Shown here one piece after another: positions 1-6,262 of a DNA stretch of 8,246 bases. The stretch comes from Microbacteriaceae bacterium. Its GTDB lineage: Bacteria; Actinomycetota; Actinomycetes; Actinomycetales; Microbacteriaceae. A model generated the notes under the pieces. That model saw nothing but the letters and a program-made list of their open reading frames with translations, did not search any database and was not told the origin of the DNA. The position numbers and the translations under genes are program-made. The DNA is taken from NCBI GenBank assembly GCA_026785785.1, contig JAJAZI010000371.1:1-8246 (forward strand), written 5' to 3'. Numbering within the stretch: position 1 is the stretch's first letter; every line of letters begins with the position of its first letter.

Positions 1-1772
1 CCGAAGCCGACGAGCGCGAGAGCCGCGGACACCACTGCACCGACGCCGCCAACCGCGATGATCGATTGCATTCCCGAAACGCCATACGTCAGCGGCAGCA
101 GCGGGCTGATCGCCTGGAAGGGATCGGCGATGAGCTGCACCGGGTACAGGCCACCGGTCGCGGTCACTTGAACGGCGAGCACGAAAAGCGAGATTACGAG
201 CCCACCGCGGCCGAGCCCGACCGTCAGCAGGTAGTGGAACGCGGTGAACGCGAGCGCCATGAGAACCGAGAGGCCGAGGGTCGCCGGCAACAGCGCCCAC
301 TCGACGCCGAGAGCGGTGTGCAGCAGCGCGACGAGCAGGAGGGCTTGGGCGATCGTGATCGCAGATGCCCGCAGCATGGTAACGCCGACGAGCCGCCCGG
401 TGCCCGCGGTCGAGGAGAGCGCGACCCGCGACACCGGGCGCAGCACGAGGAAAACCGCGAGCGCCCCGATCCACAGGCCGAGGGGCACGAAGAACGTCGC
501 GACGATCTGGCCGATGCTGGTCACCTCGTTGTCCCGGTCGACCGCGAGTAAGACGGGCTCGGCGACGACGGACGCTGCCTCGGTGCCAGCGTCGCCTTCC
601 ATCGGGGGCACGGCGTCGGCCCCCTGCCGGAGACCCTCAGCGAGTTCCGTGGCCCCGGTGGCGAGCTCGGCGGCGCCGCCCGACGCATCCGTGACTCCCG
701 TGGTGAGCGACCCGATCGCCCCGGCGATCGACCCCGCGCCGGCGCTGAGGTCGGCGCCCCCGGCGGCGAGGGTGGATGCGCCGTTCGCGCTGCTCGCGAT
801 CCCGCCCTGGATGCCCTGAATGCCGCCCCGGGTCTGCACGGCGAGGCTGCCGCCGCCCGCCGCGGTCTGGGACAGCTGCCCCGACAGCGCGGAGAGGCTC
901 GCCCGGGCGGCCTCGTCGTTGGTCGGGTCGGCGTCGTTCAACTGGGCGTTCGCGCCGGCGATTCCGGCGGCGAGCTGCGAGACTCCCCCGGTGAACGCGT
1001 CGACCCCGTCGCTGATGCCGGTGAGCCCGCCGGCGCCGGCGCGCAGCTGGGTGAGGCCGCCACTGAGCGACGCGACACCCGAGGTGTAGCCGGCGATGCC
1101 ATCGGCCACCCCGGCCGCCCCGGTCTGGGCGGAGGCCGCGCCGGTGGCGAGGGAGCCGAGGCCGGAGCCGAGCGAGCTCGCACCGCTCGCGAGATCGCTC
1201 GCACCGCTCGCGGCGGTTCCGAGCGACTCTCCGAACTCCCCGATGCTGGAGTAGATACCCGCGATGTACTGGGAGGTGATTTCCCGTCCGAACGCCGACA
1301 CCATGCTGTCGCCGACCGACTGGGCGACCGCCCCGGAGAGGTAGCTGTGGGCGTCGTCGGTACGGATGGAGATCTCCGCCTGCCGCGGCTGGTCCGACTG
1401 CAGCGACAGGATCGACTCGGAGAAGTCGTCCGGCACCGTGAGCACGGCGTAGACCTCGCCGGTCGCGAGCGAGGCCTCGGCGTCCTCGGCGTTGGTGACC
1501 ACCCAGTCAAAGCCCGCGCCGCCTGCTCCGGTGAGCTCGGTCACGAGCTGGCGTCCGGCGAAGATCGGGGTCTCGGTTCCGTCGGCGGCGGTCTGCATGA
1601 TGAGTTCATCGGAGTTGACCACGGCCGCCGGGATGCGGTCGAGCGAGGAGTCCGCTTGGGAGAGCGAGCCGACGAAGAGGCCGGCGAAGGCCAGCGGGAT
1701 GAGGATGACGGCGAGGACCGCGATCCTCGACCCCCATGCGGCGCGTCGGGGGTGGGAAACGGGCGTGCTCAC
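1..1772 (-). CDS. YhgE/Pip family membrane protein (partial, C-terminus off the window)
   Basis: The open frame runs off the left edge after about 590 codons, so it is 3'-truncated by the window. A GTG start at 1772 follows a strong AGAGGAGG Shine-Dalgarno (1779-1786) inside the end of the upstream MMPL gene; the TGA stop of that gene overlaps this GTG by 4 bp, implying translational coupling. Visible layout: TM helix at about residues 17-38; an extracytoplasmic domain with the AAVVNSD-type segment near residues 47-55; a long Gly/Ala/Ser/Leu-rich section (about 170-385) of repeats of the X-X-X-Leu-X-X-Gly kind known from YhgE; then several TM helices from about residue 425. Near the truncated end are the segments GLYPVQL and SPLLPLTYGV, typical of the YhgE/Pip C-terminus. 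The family is a phage-infection and type VII-like accessory/export group of poorly defined function. Co-transcription with an MMPL transporter suggests a shared envelope export role (inference). Family assignment is firm; substrate is unknown. Confidence 0.9.
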   Translation of the reverse strand, partial: MSTPVSHPRRAAWGSRIAVLAVILIPLAFAGLFVGSLSQADSSLDRIPAAVVNSDELIMQTAADGTETPIFAGRQLVTELTGAGGAGFDWVVTNAEDAEASLATGEVYAVLTVPDDFSESILSLQSDQPRQAEISIRTDDAHSYLSGAVAQSVGDSMVSAFGREITSQYIAGIYSSIGEFGESLGTAASGASDLASGASSLGSGLGSLATGAASAQTGAAGVADGIAGYTSGVASLSGGLTQLRAGAGGLTGISDGVDAFTGGVSQLAAGIAGANAQLNDADPTNDEAARASLSALSGQLSQTAAGGGSLAVQTRGGIQGIQGGIASSANGASTLAAGGADLSAGAGSIAGAIGSLTTGVTDASGGAAELATGATELAEGLRQGADAVPPMEGDAGTEAASVVAEPVLLAVDRDNEVTSIGQIVATFFVPLGLWIGALAVFLVLRPVSRVALSSTAGTGRLVGVTMLRASAITIAQALLLVALLHTALGVEWALLPATLGLSVLMALAFTAFHYLLTVGLGRGGLVISLFVLAVQVTATGGLYPVQLIADPFQAISPLLPLTYGVSGMQSIIAVGGVGAVVSAALALVGF

Positions 1773-4708
1773 AGCGCGCCTCCTCTGATGTCGATGGGAT
1801 GCGGATGCGGGCGCAGCTGCGCGAGCGACGAGAGGTCGACGTGCAGCATCGGGCGGGCGTGGGCGACGTGCCGGTCGGCGAGATCACGGGCGACGGGAGA
1901 CCCGATGACGATGGTCGTCGTGTCGGCGGCGAGCCGGGAGACCGTCTCAAGGAACACGCGCGCATCGTCGTCCGAGGCGAAGGCCTCGAGCTGGTCGAGG
2001 ATGACGACGGGCGTGCCCTCGGCGATCGCGACGGCGGCGATCGCGGCGGAACGCTCGAGCGGCGGGAGCGTGTCGACGATCGAGTCGCCGCCGATGCGGA
2101 TGCCGGACCGCGCCCCGGCATCCGCCAGCGCCTGGTTGACCTGGTCGATCCAGCGGCGCGTCTGCCTGTCGATCGACCGCGCCTGGTACCAGGGCTGGGT
2201 GAGCCGGAGCCGCTCGGCGAGAAGGCGGCCGTAGCTCACGGCGCTCCCCGTCCGGCTGCCGATGTCGGCGAGCGCCACGAGGCGGCTGACCCCCGCCATC
2301 TCGGAGGGCAGCGGGAGACCGGCCACCTGCGCCCGTCCGCTGACCGGTGAGACCCGGCCGGCAAGGGTCGCGGCGACAACGCGGCGATCGGCCGGGTGCC
2401 CGCTCGCGAGAACGAGAGTGCCGGCCGGGATGCTGAAGCTGAGCGGGCTCACCCGCTGCCCGCCGAACCCGGCGACGAGCAGGTCGGCGCTGATCGCCGC
2501 GCCGCCCTGGGTCGCCGTCCATTCGACGGCATGGCGGTGCTCCCGCAGACTCTCGCCCTCGATATCCATGTTCGGCACGGCGCGACCGAGCCAGTTCGGC
2601 AACCACCACGCCGACCGGCCGAGGAGGGTCATGACCGCGGGCACAAGCGTCATCCGCACGAGGAAGGCGTCGAAGGCGATGCCGACCGCGAGTCCCAGGG
2701 CGATCGGCTGGATCGTCCCTGTGCCCTCCGGCACGAACGCGAAGAACACGAAGAACATGATGAGGGCGGCGGCCGTGACGACCCTCGCCCCGTTGCCGAA
2801 GCCCCGCTCGACGGCGAACCTCGCGTCGCCGGTCTTCACGTACTCCTCGCGCATGCCCGAGACCAGGAACACCTCGTAGTCCATCGCCAGGCCGAAGAGC
2901 ACGGCCATCAGCAGAATCGGCAGGAAGCTGATGATCGGGCCGGGGTTCTCAACCCCGATGAGCTCGCTGAGCCAGCCCCACTGGAAGATCGCGACGACCA
3001 CGCCGAACGAGGCGATGACCGACAGCAGGAACCCGAGGGCCGCCTTGATCGGCACGAGCACGGAGCGGAAGACCATCATCAGCAGCACGATCGAGAGTCC
3101 GACGACGATGAGTCCGAACGGCACGAGGGCATTGGTGAGCCGGTTGGAGATATCGATCCCGACCGCGGTCGCGCCGGTCACGGCGATCGGAGTGCCGAAC
3201 TCCTCCTCGATGTCCGGGGCGAGGTCGCGGATCGACTGCACGAGCGCCTTCGTCTCCGCGGCATCCGGGGCGCTCTCGGGGGTGACCTGGATGATGGCCG
3301 TGACGAGCCCAGCATCCGGGATCCCCTGGCTCACGTTCGCCACGTCGTCGAGTCGGCGGAGTTCGTCGCCAATCCCGTCGAGGTCCTCAAGGATGTCCGT
3401 CGTCTGGGTGATGTCGACCGCGATGACGAGCGGGCCGTTGAAGCCGGGGCCGAAGCCGTCACTCACGAGCTCGTAGGCCTCCCGCTGGGTGCTGCCGGCC
3501 GGCTCCGAGCCACCGTCGGGCAGATTCAGGTCGAGGCTGAGCGCGGGGATCGCGAGCGTGCCGAGGATCGCGACGACGCCGAGCGTGGCGAGGACGGGGG
3601 CCTTCATCACGAGCCGGACCCAGCGCAGGCCCATGGCCGGCTTCGCGTTCGGGTCGTCGTGGGCGAGCGCCCGCCGGTGGGCGCGCGAGCCGGGCTTCGG
3701 GGCGAGGCGCCCCTTGGCGAGTCCGAGGATGGCGGGCAGGAGGGTGGTGGCGACGGCGATGGCGACGAGCACGGCGAAGGCCGCCCCGATCCCCATCACG
3801 CTGAGGAAGGGGATGCCGACGACGAGCAGCCCGAGCAGGGCGATGATGACGGTGATGCCCGCGAACACGACGGCGCTGCCGGCGGTGCCGACGGCGATTC
3901 CGGCGGACTCTTCCGGGTCCTCCCCCTCGGCGAGCTGGTTGCGGTGCCGCGACAGGATGAAGAGCGAGTAGTCGATGCCGACCGCGAGGCCGATCATGAG
4001 GGCGAGCAGCGGCGCGGTGCTGGAGACGGTCGTGAAGGCCGACACCGCGGTGATGCCTCCGATCACGATGCCGACCCCGATCAGGGCGCTGAGCAGCGGC
4101 ATCCCCGCGGCGCGGAGCGACCCGAAGGTGATGAGCAGCACGAGGCCGGCGAAGATCACCCCGAACACCTCGGAGATCGTGATGCCGAAGGTGTTGTCCT
4201 GGAACACCTGGCCGCCGTATTCGACCCGGAGCCCCGCCTCCTCGCCGATGCCGGCGGTGCCGGTGAGGTCGTCGAGCATCGCCGGGGTGACCTCCTCCGA
4301 CCTGCCCTCGAACTGCACCTGAATCCGGGCCATCTGTTCGTCGTCCGTCACCGCGACGCCCGCGTACTCGTCGAACGGCCCGGTGGCCGAGTCGATTCCG
4401 TCGACGGCGGTGATGCTCGACACCATCTCCGCGATCGGTTCCGCGAAGCGGTCGTCGGTAATCGAGGAGCCGTCCGGCGCCACGAGAATCGCCTGCGCAC
4501 TCGCGCCGGCGACCTGGGGGAACACCGCGTCGAGACGGTCGAGGGCGTCCTGCGATTCGGTGCCGGGGATCGCGAAGGACTCCTGGGTCTGGCCTCCGAG
4601 GGCGAATCCGCCGCCGAGAATGCCGACGAAAAGCACGAGCCAGACGCCGATGACGGGCCAAGCCCGCCGGTAGGAGAATCGTCCGAGGCGGTAGAGGAGG
4701 GTGGCCAT
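1769..4708 (-). CDS. MMPL/RND-type transporter fused to a degenerate ABC ATPase-like domain
   Basis: This is a 979-residue inner-membrane protein. Residues 1-715 form a two-repeat MMPL transporter of about 12 TM helices: TM1 at about 17-38, a large extracytoplasmic loop (40-170), and a helix bundle with the hallmark GLAVGIDYSLF (240-250). The second repeat begins near residue 367, with a second loop (390-520) and GLAMDYEVFLVSGMREEY (606-623). The paired Asp-Tyr motifs are the proton-relay signature of MMPL/RND lipid or drug exporters. Residues 735-955 resemble an ABC ATPase (strand, SFSIPAG, ATLAGRVSPVSG, then a late LPPLERS block and VVILDQ), but the Walker A Lys, Q-loop Gln, LSGGQ, catalytic Glu and switch His are all missing. 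The ATG at 4708 lies 19 bp after the tetR stop and has only a weak ribosome binding site, so translation may be coupled to tetR. Expression is probably controlled by that TetR. Substrate is unknown. The MMPL call is very secure; the ABC-like fold is my reading of motifs. Confidence 0.96.
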   Translation of the reverse strand: MATLLYRLGRFSYRRAWPVIGVWLVLFVGILGGGFALGGQTQESFAIPGTESQDALDRLDAVFPQVAGASAQAILVAPDGSSITDDRFAEPIAEMVSSITAVDGIDSATGPFDEYAGVAVTDDEQMARIQVQFEGRSEEVTPAMLDDLTGTAGIGEEAGLRVEYGGQVFQDNTFGITISEVFGVIFAGLVLLITFGSLRAAGMPLLSALIGVGIVIGGITAVSAFTTVSSTAPLLALMIGLAVGIDYSLFILSRHRNQLAEGEDPEESAGIAVGTAGSAVVFAGITVIIALLGLLVVGIPFLSVMGIGAAFAVLVAIAVATTLLPAILGLAKGRLAPKPGSRAHRRALAHDDPNAKPAMGLRWVRLVMKAPVLATLGVVAILGTLAIPALSLDLNLPDGGSEPAGSTQREAYELVSDGFGPGFNGPLVIAVDITQTTDILEDLDGIGDELRRLDDVANVSQGIPDAGLVTAIIQVTPESAPDAAETKALVQSIRDLAPDIEEEFGTPIAVTGATAVGIDISNRLTNALVPFGLIVVGLSIVLLMMVFRSVLVPIKAALGFLLSVIASFGVVVAIFQWGWLSELIGVENPGPIISFLPILLMAVLFGLAMDYEVFLVSGMREEYVKTGDARFAVERGFGNGARVVTAAALIMFFVFFAFVPEGTGTIQPIALGLAVGIAFDAFLVRMTLVPAVMTLLGRSAWWLPNWLGRAVPNMDIEGESLREHRHAVEWTATQGGAAISADLLVAGFGGQRVSPLSFSIPAGTLVLASGHPADRRVVAATLAGRVSPVSGRAQVAGLPLPSEMAGVSRLVALADIGSRTGSAVSYGRLLAERLRLTQPWYQARSIDRQTRRWIDQVNQALADAGARSGIRIGGDSIVDTLPPLERSAAIAAVAIAEGTPVVILDQLEAFASDDDARVFLETVSRLAADTTTIVIGSPVARDLADRHVAHARPMLHVDLSSLAQLRPHPHPIDIRGGAL
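1772..2506 (-). other. Degenerate ABC ATPase-like C-terminal domain of the MMPL protein
   Basis: This sub-gene region corresponds to residues 735-979 of the MMPL protein. An order-preserving match to an ABC nucleotide-binding domain can be followed: first strands and GFGGQ (747-751), SFSIPAG (757-763), then GHPADRRV (770-777) where GxxGxGKS/T should be, and TLAGRVSPVSGRAQVAG as in the usual LAG-x-x-x-P-x-x-G continuation. LPPLERS (881-887) sits where LSGGQ-x-Q belongs and is followed by the usual Ala-rich helix. VVILDQ (901-906) replaces the Walker B hhhhDE, and IVIGSP (933-938) has Ser where the switch His belongs. ATP hydrolysis is therefore unlikely. There is no TM helix here, and the preceding MMPL helices place it in the cytoplasm. 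It ends exactly at the junction with the YhgE/Pip gene. A structural or regulatory role is inferred. Confidence 0.65.
1779..1786 (-). promoter_or_regulatory. Strong Shine-Dalgarno for the overlapping YhgE/Pip start
   Basis: AGAGGAGG on the minus strand lies 6 bases before the GTG at 1772 and within the last codons of the MMPL gene. It settles the GTG as the start and, with the GTGA stop/start overlap, indicates coupled translation of the two membrane proteins. Confidence 0.8.
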
Positions 4709-4727
4709 GTCTGTTCGGGTCCGTTTC

Positions 4728-5291
4728 TCAGTCGCCCTGGCGCACGCCGATAGGCGCCAACAGTCCGGTCAGGATGGTGATCAATGCCGTCTTGGCCTCG
4801 CCGATCGGCGCGGCCTCGAGCCCGAGCGAATGCTCGGCGCAGAGCATGTACGCCGCGCCGCCGAGCGCGATCGCGAAGCGCATCTCCTCCTCGACGGATG
4901 CCATGGTGGAGGTGACGTGGGTCGCGAGCCGGCGCACGAGGTCGTTGGCCCTGTCGATGACCGGAACGTCGACGAGCGAGGGGCCCTGGTTGATGAACAT
5001 GTTTACCTCGAGGCGGTGGACGAACAGGAAATCGACGAAGCGATCGAGGAACGCTCCCCGGAACTCGGTCGTGAACGGCGTCGACTCGAGCTCGGCGAGG
5101 ATCGACTCGAGCTCGTCGATCGCGGGCCGGATAGCGGCGTCGAGCAGGATCTCCTTCGATCCGAAGTGGTAGAGCACAGCCGATTTCGACAGCCCCGCGG
5201 CATCCGCGATTTTGTGGATCGACGTTCCCGCGTATCCGGTGGTCGAGAACTCGATGAGCGCGATTTCTCGCAGGTCGTTGGCGCTGGACAT
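4728..5291 (-). CDS. TetR family transcriptional repressor of the MMPL operon
   Basis: This 187-residue protein has the usual TetR length. Its N-terminal DNA-binding domain shows the family pattern: ALIEFSTTGYAGTSIHKIA (11-29), AAGLSKSAVLYHFGSKEILL (31-50) with the recognition helix around 35-43 and the conserved Tyr-His-Phe and Lys. Residues 51-187 are an all-helical ligand/dimer domain with a hydrophobic centre (FLDRFVDFLF, ALGGAAYML). It is the first gene of the operon, with the MMPL gene starting 19 bp after its stop. Two palindromes of the size expected for a TetR dimer lie just upstream, so autorepression and control of the transporter genes are likely, with release by a compound the pump handles (inference). 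No Shine-Dalgarno precedes the ATG; a -10-like TATTAT ends 6 bases before it, which points to a leaderless mRNA. The family call is firm; the ligand is unknown. Confidence 0.95.
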   Translation of the reverse strand: MSSANDLREIALIEFSTTGYAGTSIHKIADAAGLSKSAVLYHFGSKEILLDAAIRPAIDELESILAELESTPFTTEFRGAFLDRFVDFLFVHRLEVNMFINQGPSLVDVPVIDRANDLVRRLATHVTSTMASVEEEMRFAIALGGAAYMLCAEHSLGLEAAPIGEAKTALITILTGLLAPIGVRQGD

Positions 5292-5297
5292 GCCCCG

Positions 5298-5303
5298 ATA
5301 ATA
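5298..5303 (-). promoter_or_regulatory. Probable -10 element of a leaderless tetR promoter
   Basis: TATTAT on the minus strand fits the actinobacterial TANNNT -10 pattern. Six bases later comes the A of the tetR ATG (5291), the normal distance to a transcription start, so the mRNA would begin at or next to the start codon. The candidate -35 region (about 5321-5327) lies around the second operator and does not match consensus well. Confidence 0.5.
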
Positions 5304-5339
5304 TCTGACCGATCGGTCAGTATCTGTCCGATCGGTCAG
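5302..5339. promoter_or_regulatory. Tandem TetR operators (two 16-bp palindromes in a 19-bp direct repeat)
   Basis: CTGACCGATCGGTCAG at 5305-5320 is a perfect 16-bp palindrome. CTGTCCGATCGGTCAG at 5324-5339 is the same with one changed base in the left half. Together with a leading TAT they form two abutting 19-bp direct repeats (5302-5320 and 5321-5339) differing at one position. Placement directly upstream of the TATTAT -10 and across the -35 region of tetR fits operators at which a bound TetR dimer would block transcription. The array also lies 65 bp upstream of the plus-strand gene at 5405, so it could influence that gene too. That this TetR binds here is inferred from position and symmetry. 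Confidence 0.85.
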
Positions 5340-5371
5340 TTTCCCGGCTTTTTCGCAGGGATCGAACGGGG

Positions 5372-5377
5372 TAGCGT
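5372..5377 (+). promoter_or_regulatory. Possible -10 element for the small plus-strand gene
   Basis: TAGCGT fits TANNNT and lies 27 bp before the GTG at 5405, leaving room for a short leader carrying the GGAGG ribosome binding site. The upstream T-rich run at 5349-5353 could contribute to a poor -35. Weak evidence; no other candidate in the gap is better. Confidence 0.3.
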
Positions 5378-5404
5378 TGAATTCTCACGAACTCTGGAGG
5401 CACC

Positions 5405-5581
5405 GTGCGCAAGTTCATTTTCAGCAGCAGCGTCATCAGCGCGGCGTTCAGCGGCTGGAGCACCCTGCAGATGACGCGGCAGGGGCCGCGCGACTGGCGT
5501 CTGGCACTCATGTGGATCAGCTGGGCGCTATCGCTCGCGATCGCGATCGGCACTGTTCTCGACGAGGCGAACGAGGACTGA
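5405..5581 (+). CDS. Small membrane protein, 58 residues (unrecognised)
   Basis: A GTG start at 5405 is preceded by GGAGG (5396-5400) with a 4-base spacer, an excellent ribosome binding site; the stop is TGA at 5579-5581. The protein begins MRKFIFSSSVISAAFSGWS, a positively charged N-terminus followed by a mildly hydrophobic stretch. A polar centre (about residues 23-31, TRQGPRDWR) leads into a clear TM helix (32-51: LALMWISWALSLAIAIGTVL), and the tail DEANED is acidic. A single-pass inner-membrane protein with one or two membrane contacts is likely. It is divergent from tetR across 113 bp that hold the TetR operators, and its stop lies 3 bp from that of the converging gene. I do not recognise the family. 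Support comes from the ribosome binding site, coherent topology and codon use like its neighbours. Confidence 0.75.
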   Translation: MRKFIFSSSVISAAFSGWSTLQMTRQGPRDWRLALMWISWALSLAIAIGTVLDEANED

Positions 5582-5584
5582 CCC

Positions 5585-6211
5585 TCACGAGATCGCGGAC
5601 ATGATCCCGGCATACGAGGGAACCGCGACGGCGAGGAACCCGAGCACGAGAAGCGCGCGGGTCAGCAGGGCGTGACGCTCGAACCAGGACAGCTTGCTGC
5701 CGTGGTCGCGTCGCAACTCGCGCCAGGTCACCACTTCCGCCGGCGCATGGACGGGCACCGAGTAGAAGCTCGCGATGCGCTTCAGGTCGGTGGGGTGCCA
5801 GAGCTGGCCGCGGAGCCGCAGGAGCGTGCGACCGTTGGCGTCGACGATGAACAGCTGGTGCGAAATGTCATTGCTGAGGGAATCGAAAACCTGGATCAGG
5901 ATGACCGATGCGACCAGATCGACGGGAGTGAAGACAACCCGGCCGAAGTAGGCGCGCTCGCGGATGCCGTCGGGGGCGAGTGCGACCCCGGCACCCTTCA
6001 ATCTCTGGGCCGCCAGGGCGAACAGCAGCAGCAGGCCGACATGTGCTCCGACGAACGGGGCCCAGCGCCCCGCCGGAACCGTCAGAACATAGAGGGTCAG
6101 GAAGACGGGAAGTGTGACGGCGGCCCAGACGACCCACGCGGTCAGCCAAAGGTCCCGCTTCGGCCGGAACAGATGGGACGCAGTGCCGCAGAGCAGTGCG
6201 CGCGCGCCCAT
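5585..6211 (-). CDS. Three-helix membrane protein with a central soluble domain (unrecognised)
   Basis: From the ATG at 6211 the protein has 208 residues. I prefer this start because GGAGAGG (6218-6224) sits 6 bases upstream; an in-frame ATG at 6232 (215 residues) has no comparable site. TM helices are predicted at about 21-44, 51-70 and 182-203. Between the second and third lies a soluble region of about 110 residues with alternating strands (GVALAPDGIRERAYFGRVVF, LFIVDANGRTLLRLRGQLW) and a conserved-looking SWFERHALL just before TM3. That arrangement resembles the small PH-like membrane proteins of Actinobacteria, where a beta domain sits on the cytoplasmic face next to a helix pair; this is a resemblance, not an assignment. 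No catalytic motif is seen. It lies 51 bp downstream of the MscS remnant on the same strand and could share its transcript. Function unknown. Confidence 0.85.
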   Translation of the reverse strand: MGARALLCGTASHLFRPKRDLWLTAWVVWAAVTLPVFLTLYVLTVPAGRWAPFVGAHVGLLLLFALAAQRLKGAGVALAPDGIRERAYFGRVVFTPVDLVASVILIQVFDSLSNDISHQLFIVDANGRTLLRLRGQLWHPTDLKRIASFYSVPVHAPAEVVTWRELRRDHGSKLSWFERHALLTRALLVLGFLAVAVPSYAGIMSAIS

Positions 6212-6217
6212 GCGCCC

Positions 6218-6224
6218 CCTCTCC
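6218..6224 (-). promoter_or_regulatory. Ribosome binding site deciding the start at 6211
   Basis: GGAGAGG on the minus strand, spacer 6 bases to the ATG at 6211. It lies downstream of the alternative in-frame ATG at 6232, so it favours the shorter protein. Confidence 0.6.
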
Positions 6225-6262
6225 AATCGCATCCTACGGCTCCAGCCGGACAGCTCGCCGGA

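Noticed and set aside
66..1788. Several plus-strand and alternate-frame ORFs (66-551, 244-819, 1347-2234, 1492-1788) over the YhgE/Pip gene
   Set aside because: Low-complexity Arg/Ala/Pro/Ser proteins without family features; the minus-strand frame gives a coherent YhgE/Pip protein through the whole stretch.
2396..4753. 785-residue plus-strand open frame opposite the MMPL gene
   Set aside because: Composition is extreme (Arg, Asp, Glu, His, Gly) with no domain or hydrophobic pattern. It is the expected stop-poor antisense frame of a GC-rich gene with a clear MMPL protein on the other strand.
5532..5548. Palindromic GCGATCGC-type run inside the small plus-strand gene as an operator
   Set aside because: It falls in coding sequence of the TM helix (Leu-Ala-Ile-Ala-Ile codons) and is explained by codon usage; it does not match the CTGACCGATCGGTCAG operators beyond GATCG.
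6236..6262. CCGG-CCGG stem between the MscS fragment and the membrane protein as a terminator
   Set aside because: Only 4 paired bases and no U-run; not distinguishable from chance in this GC-rich DNA.
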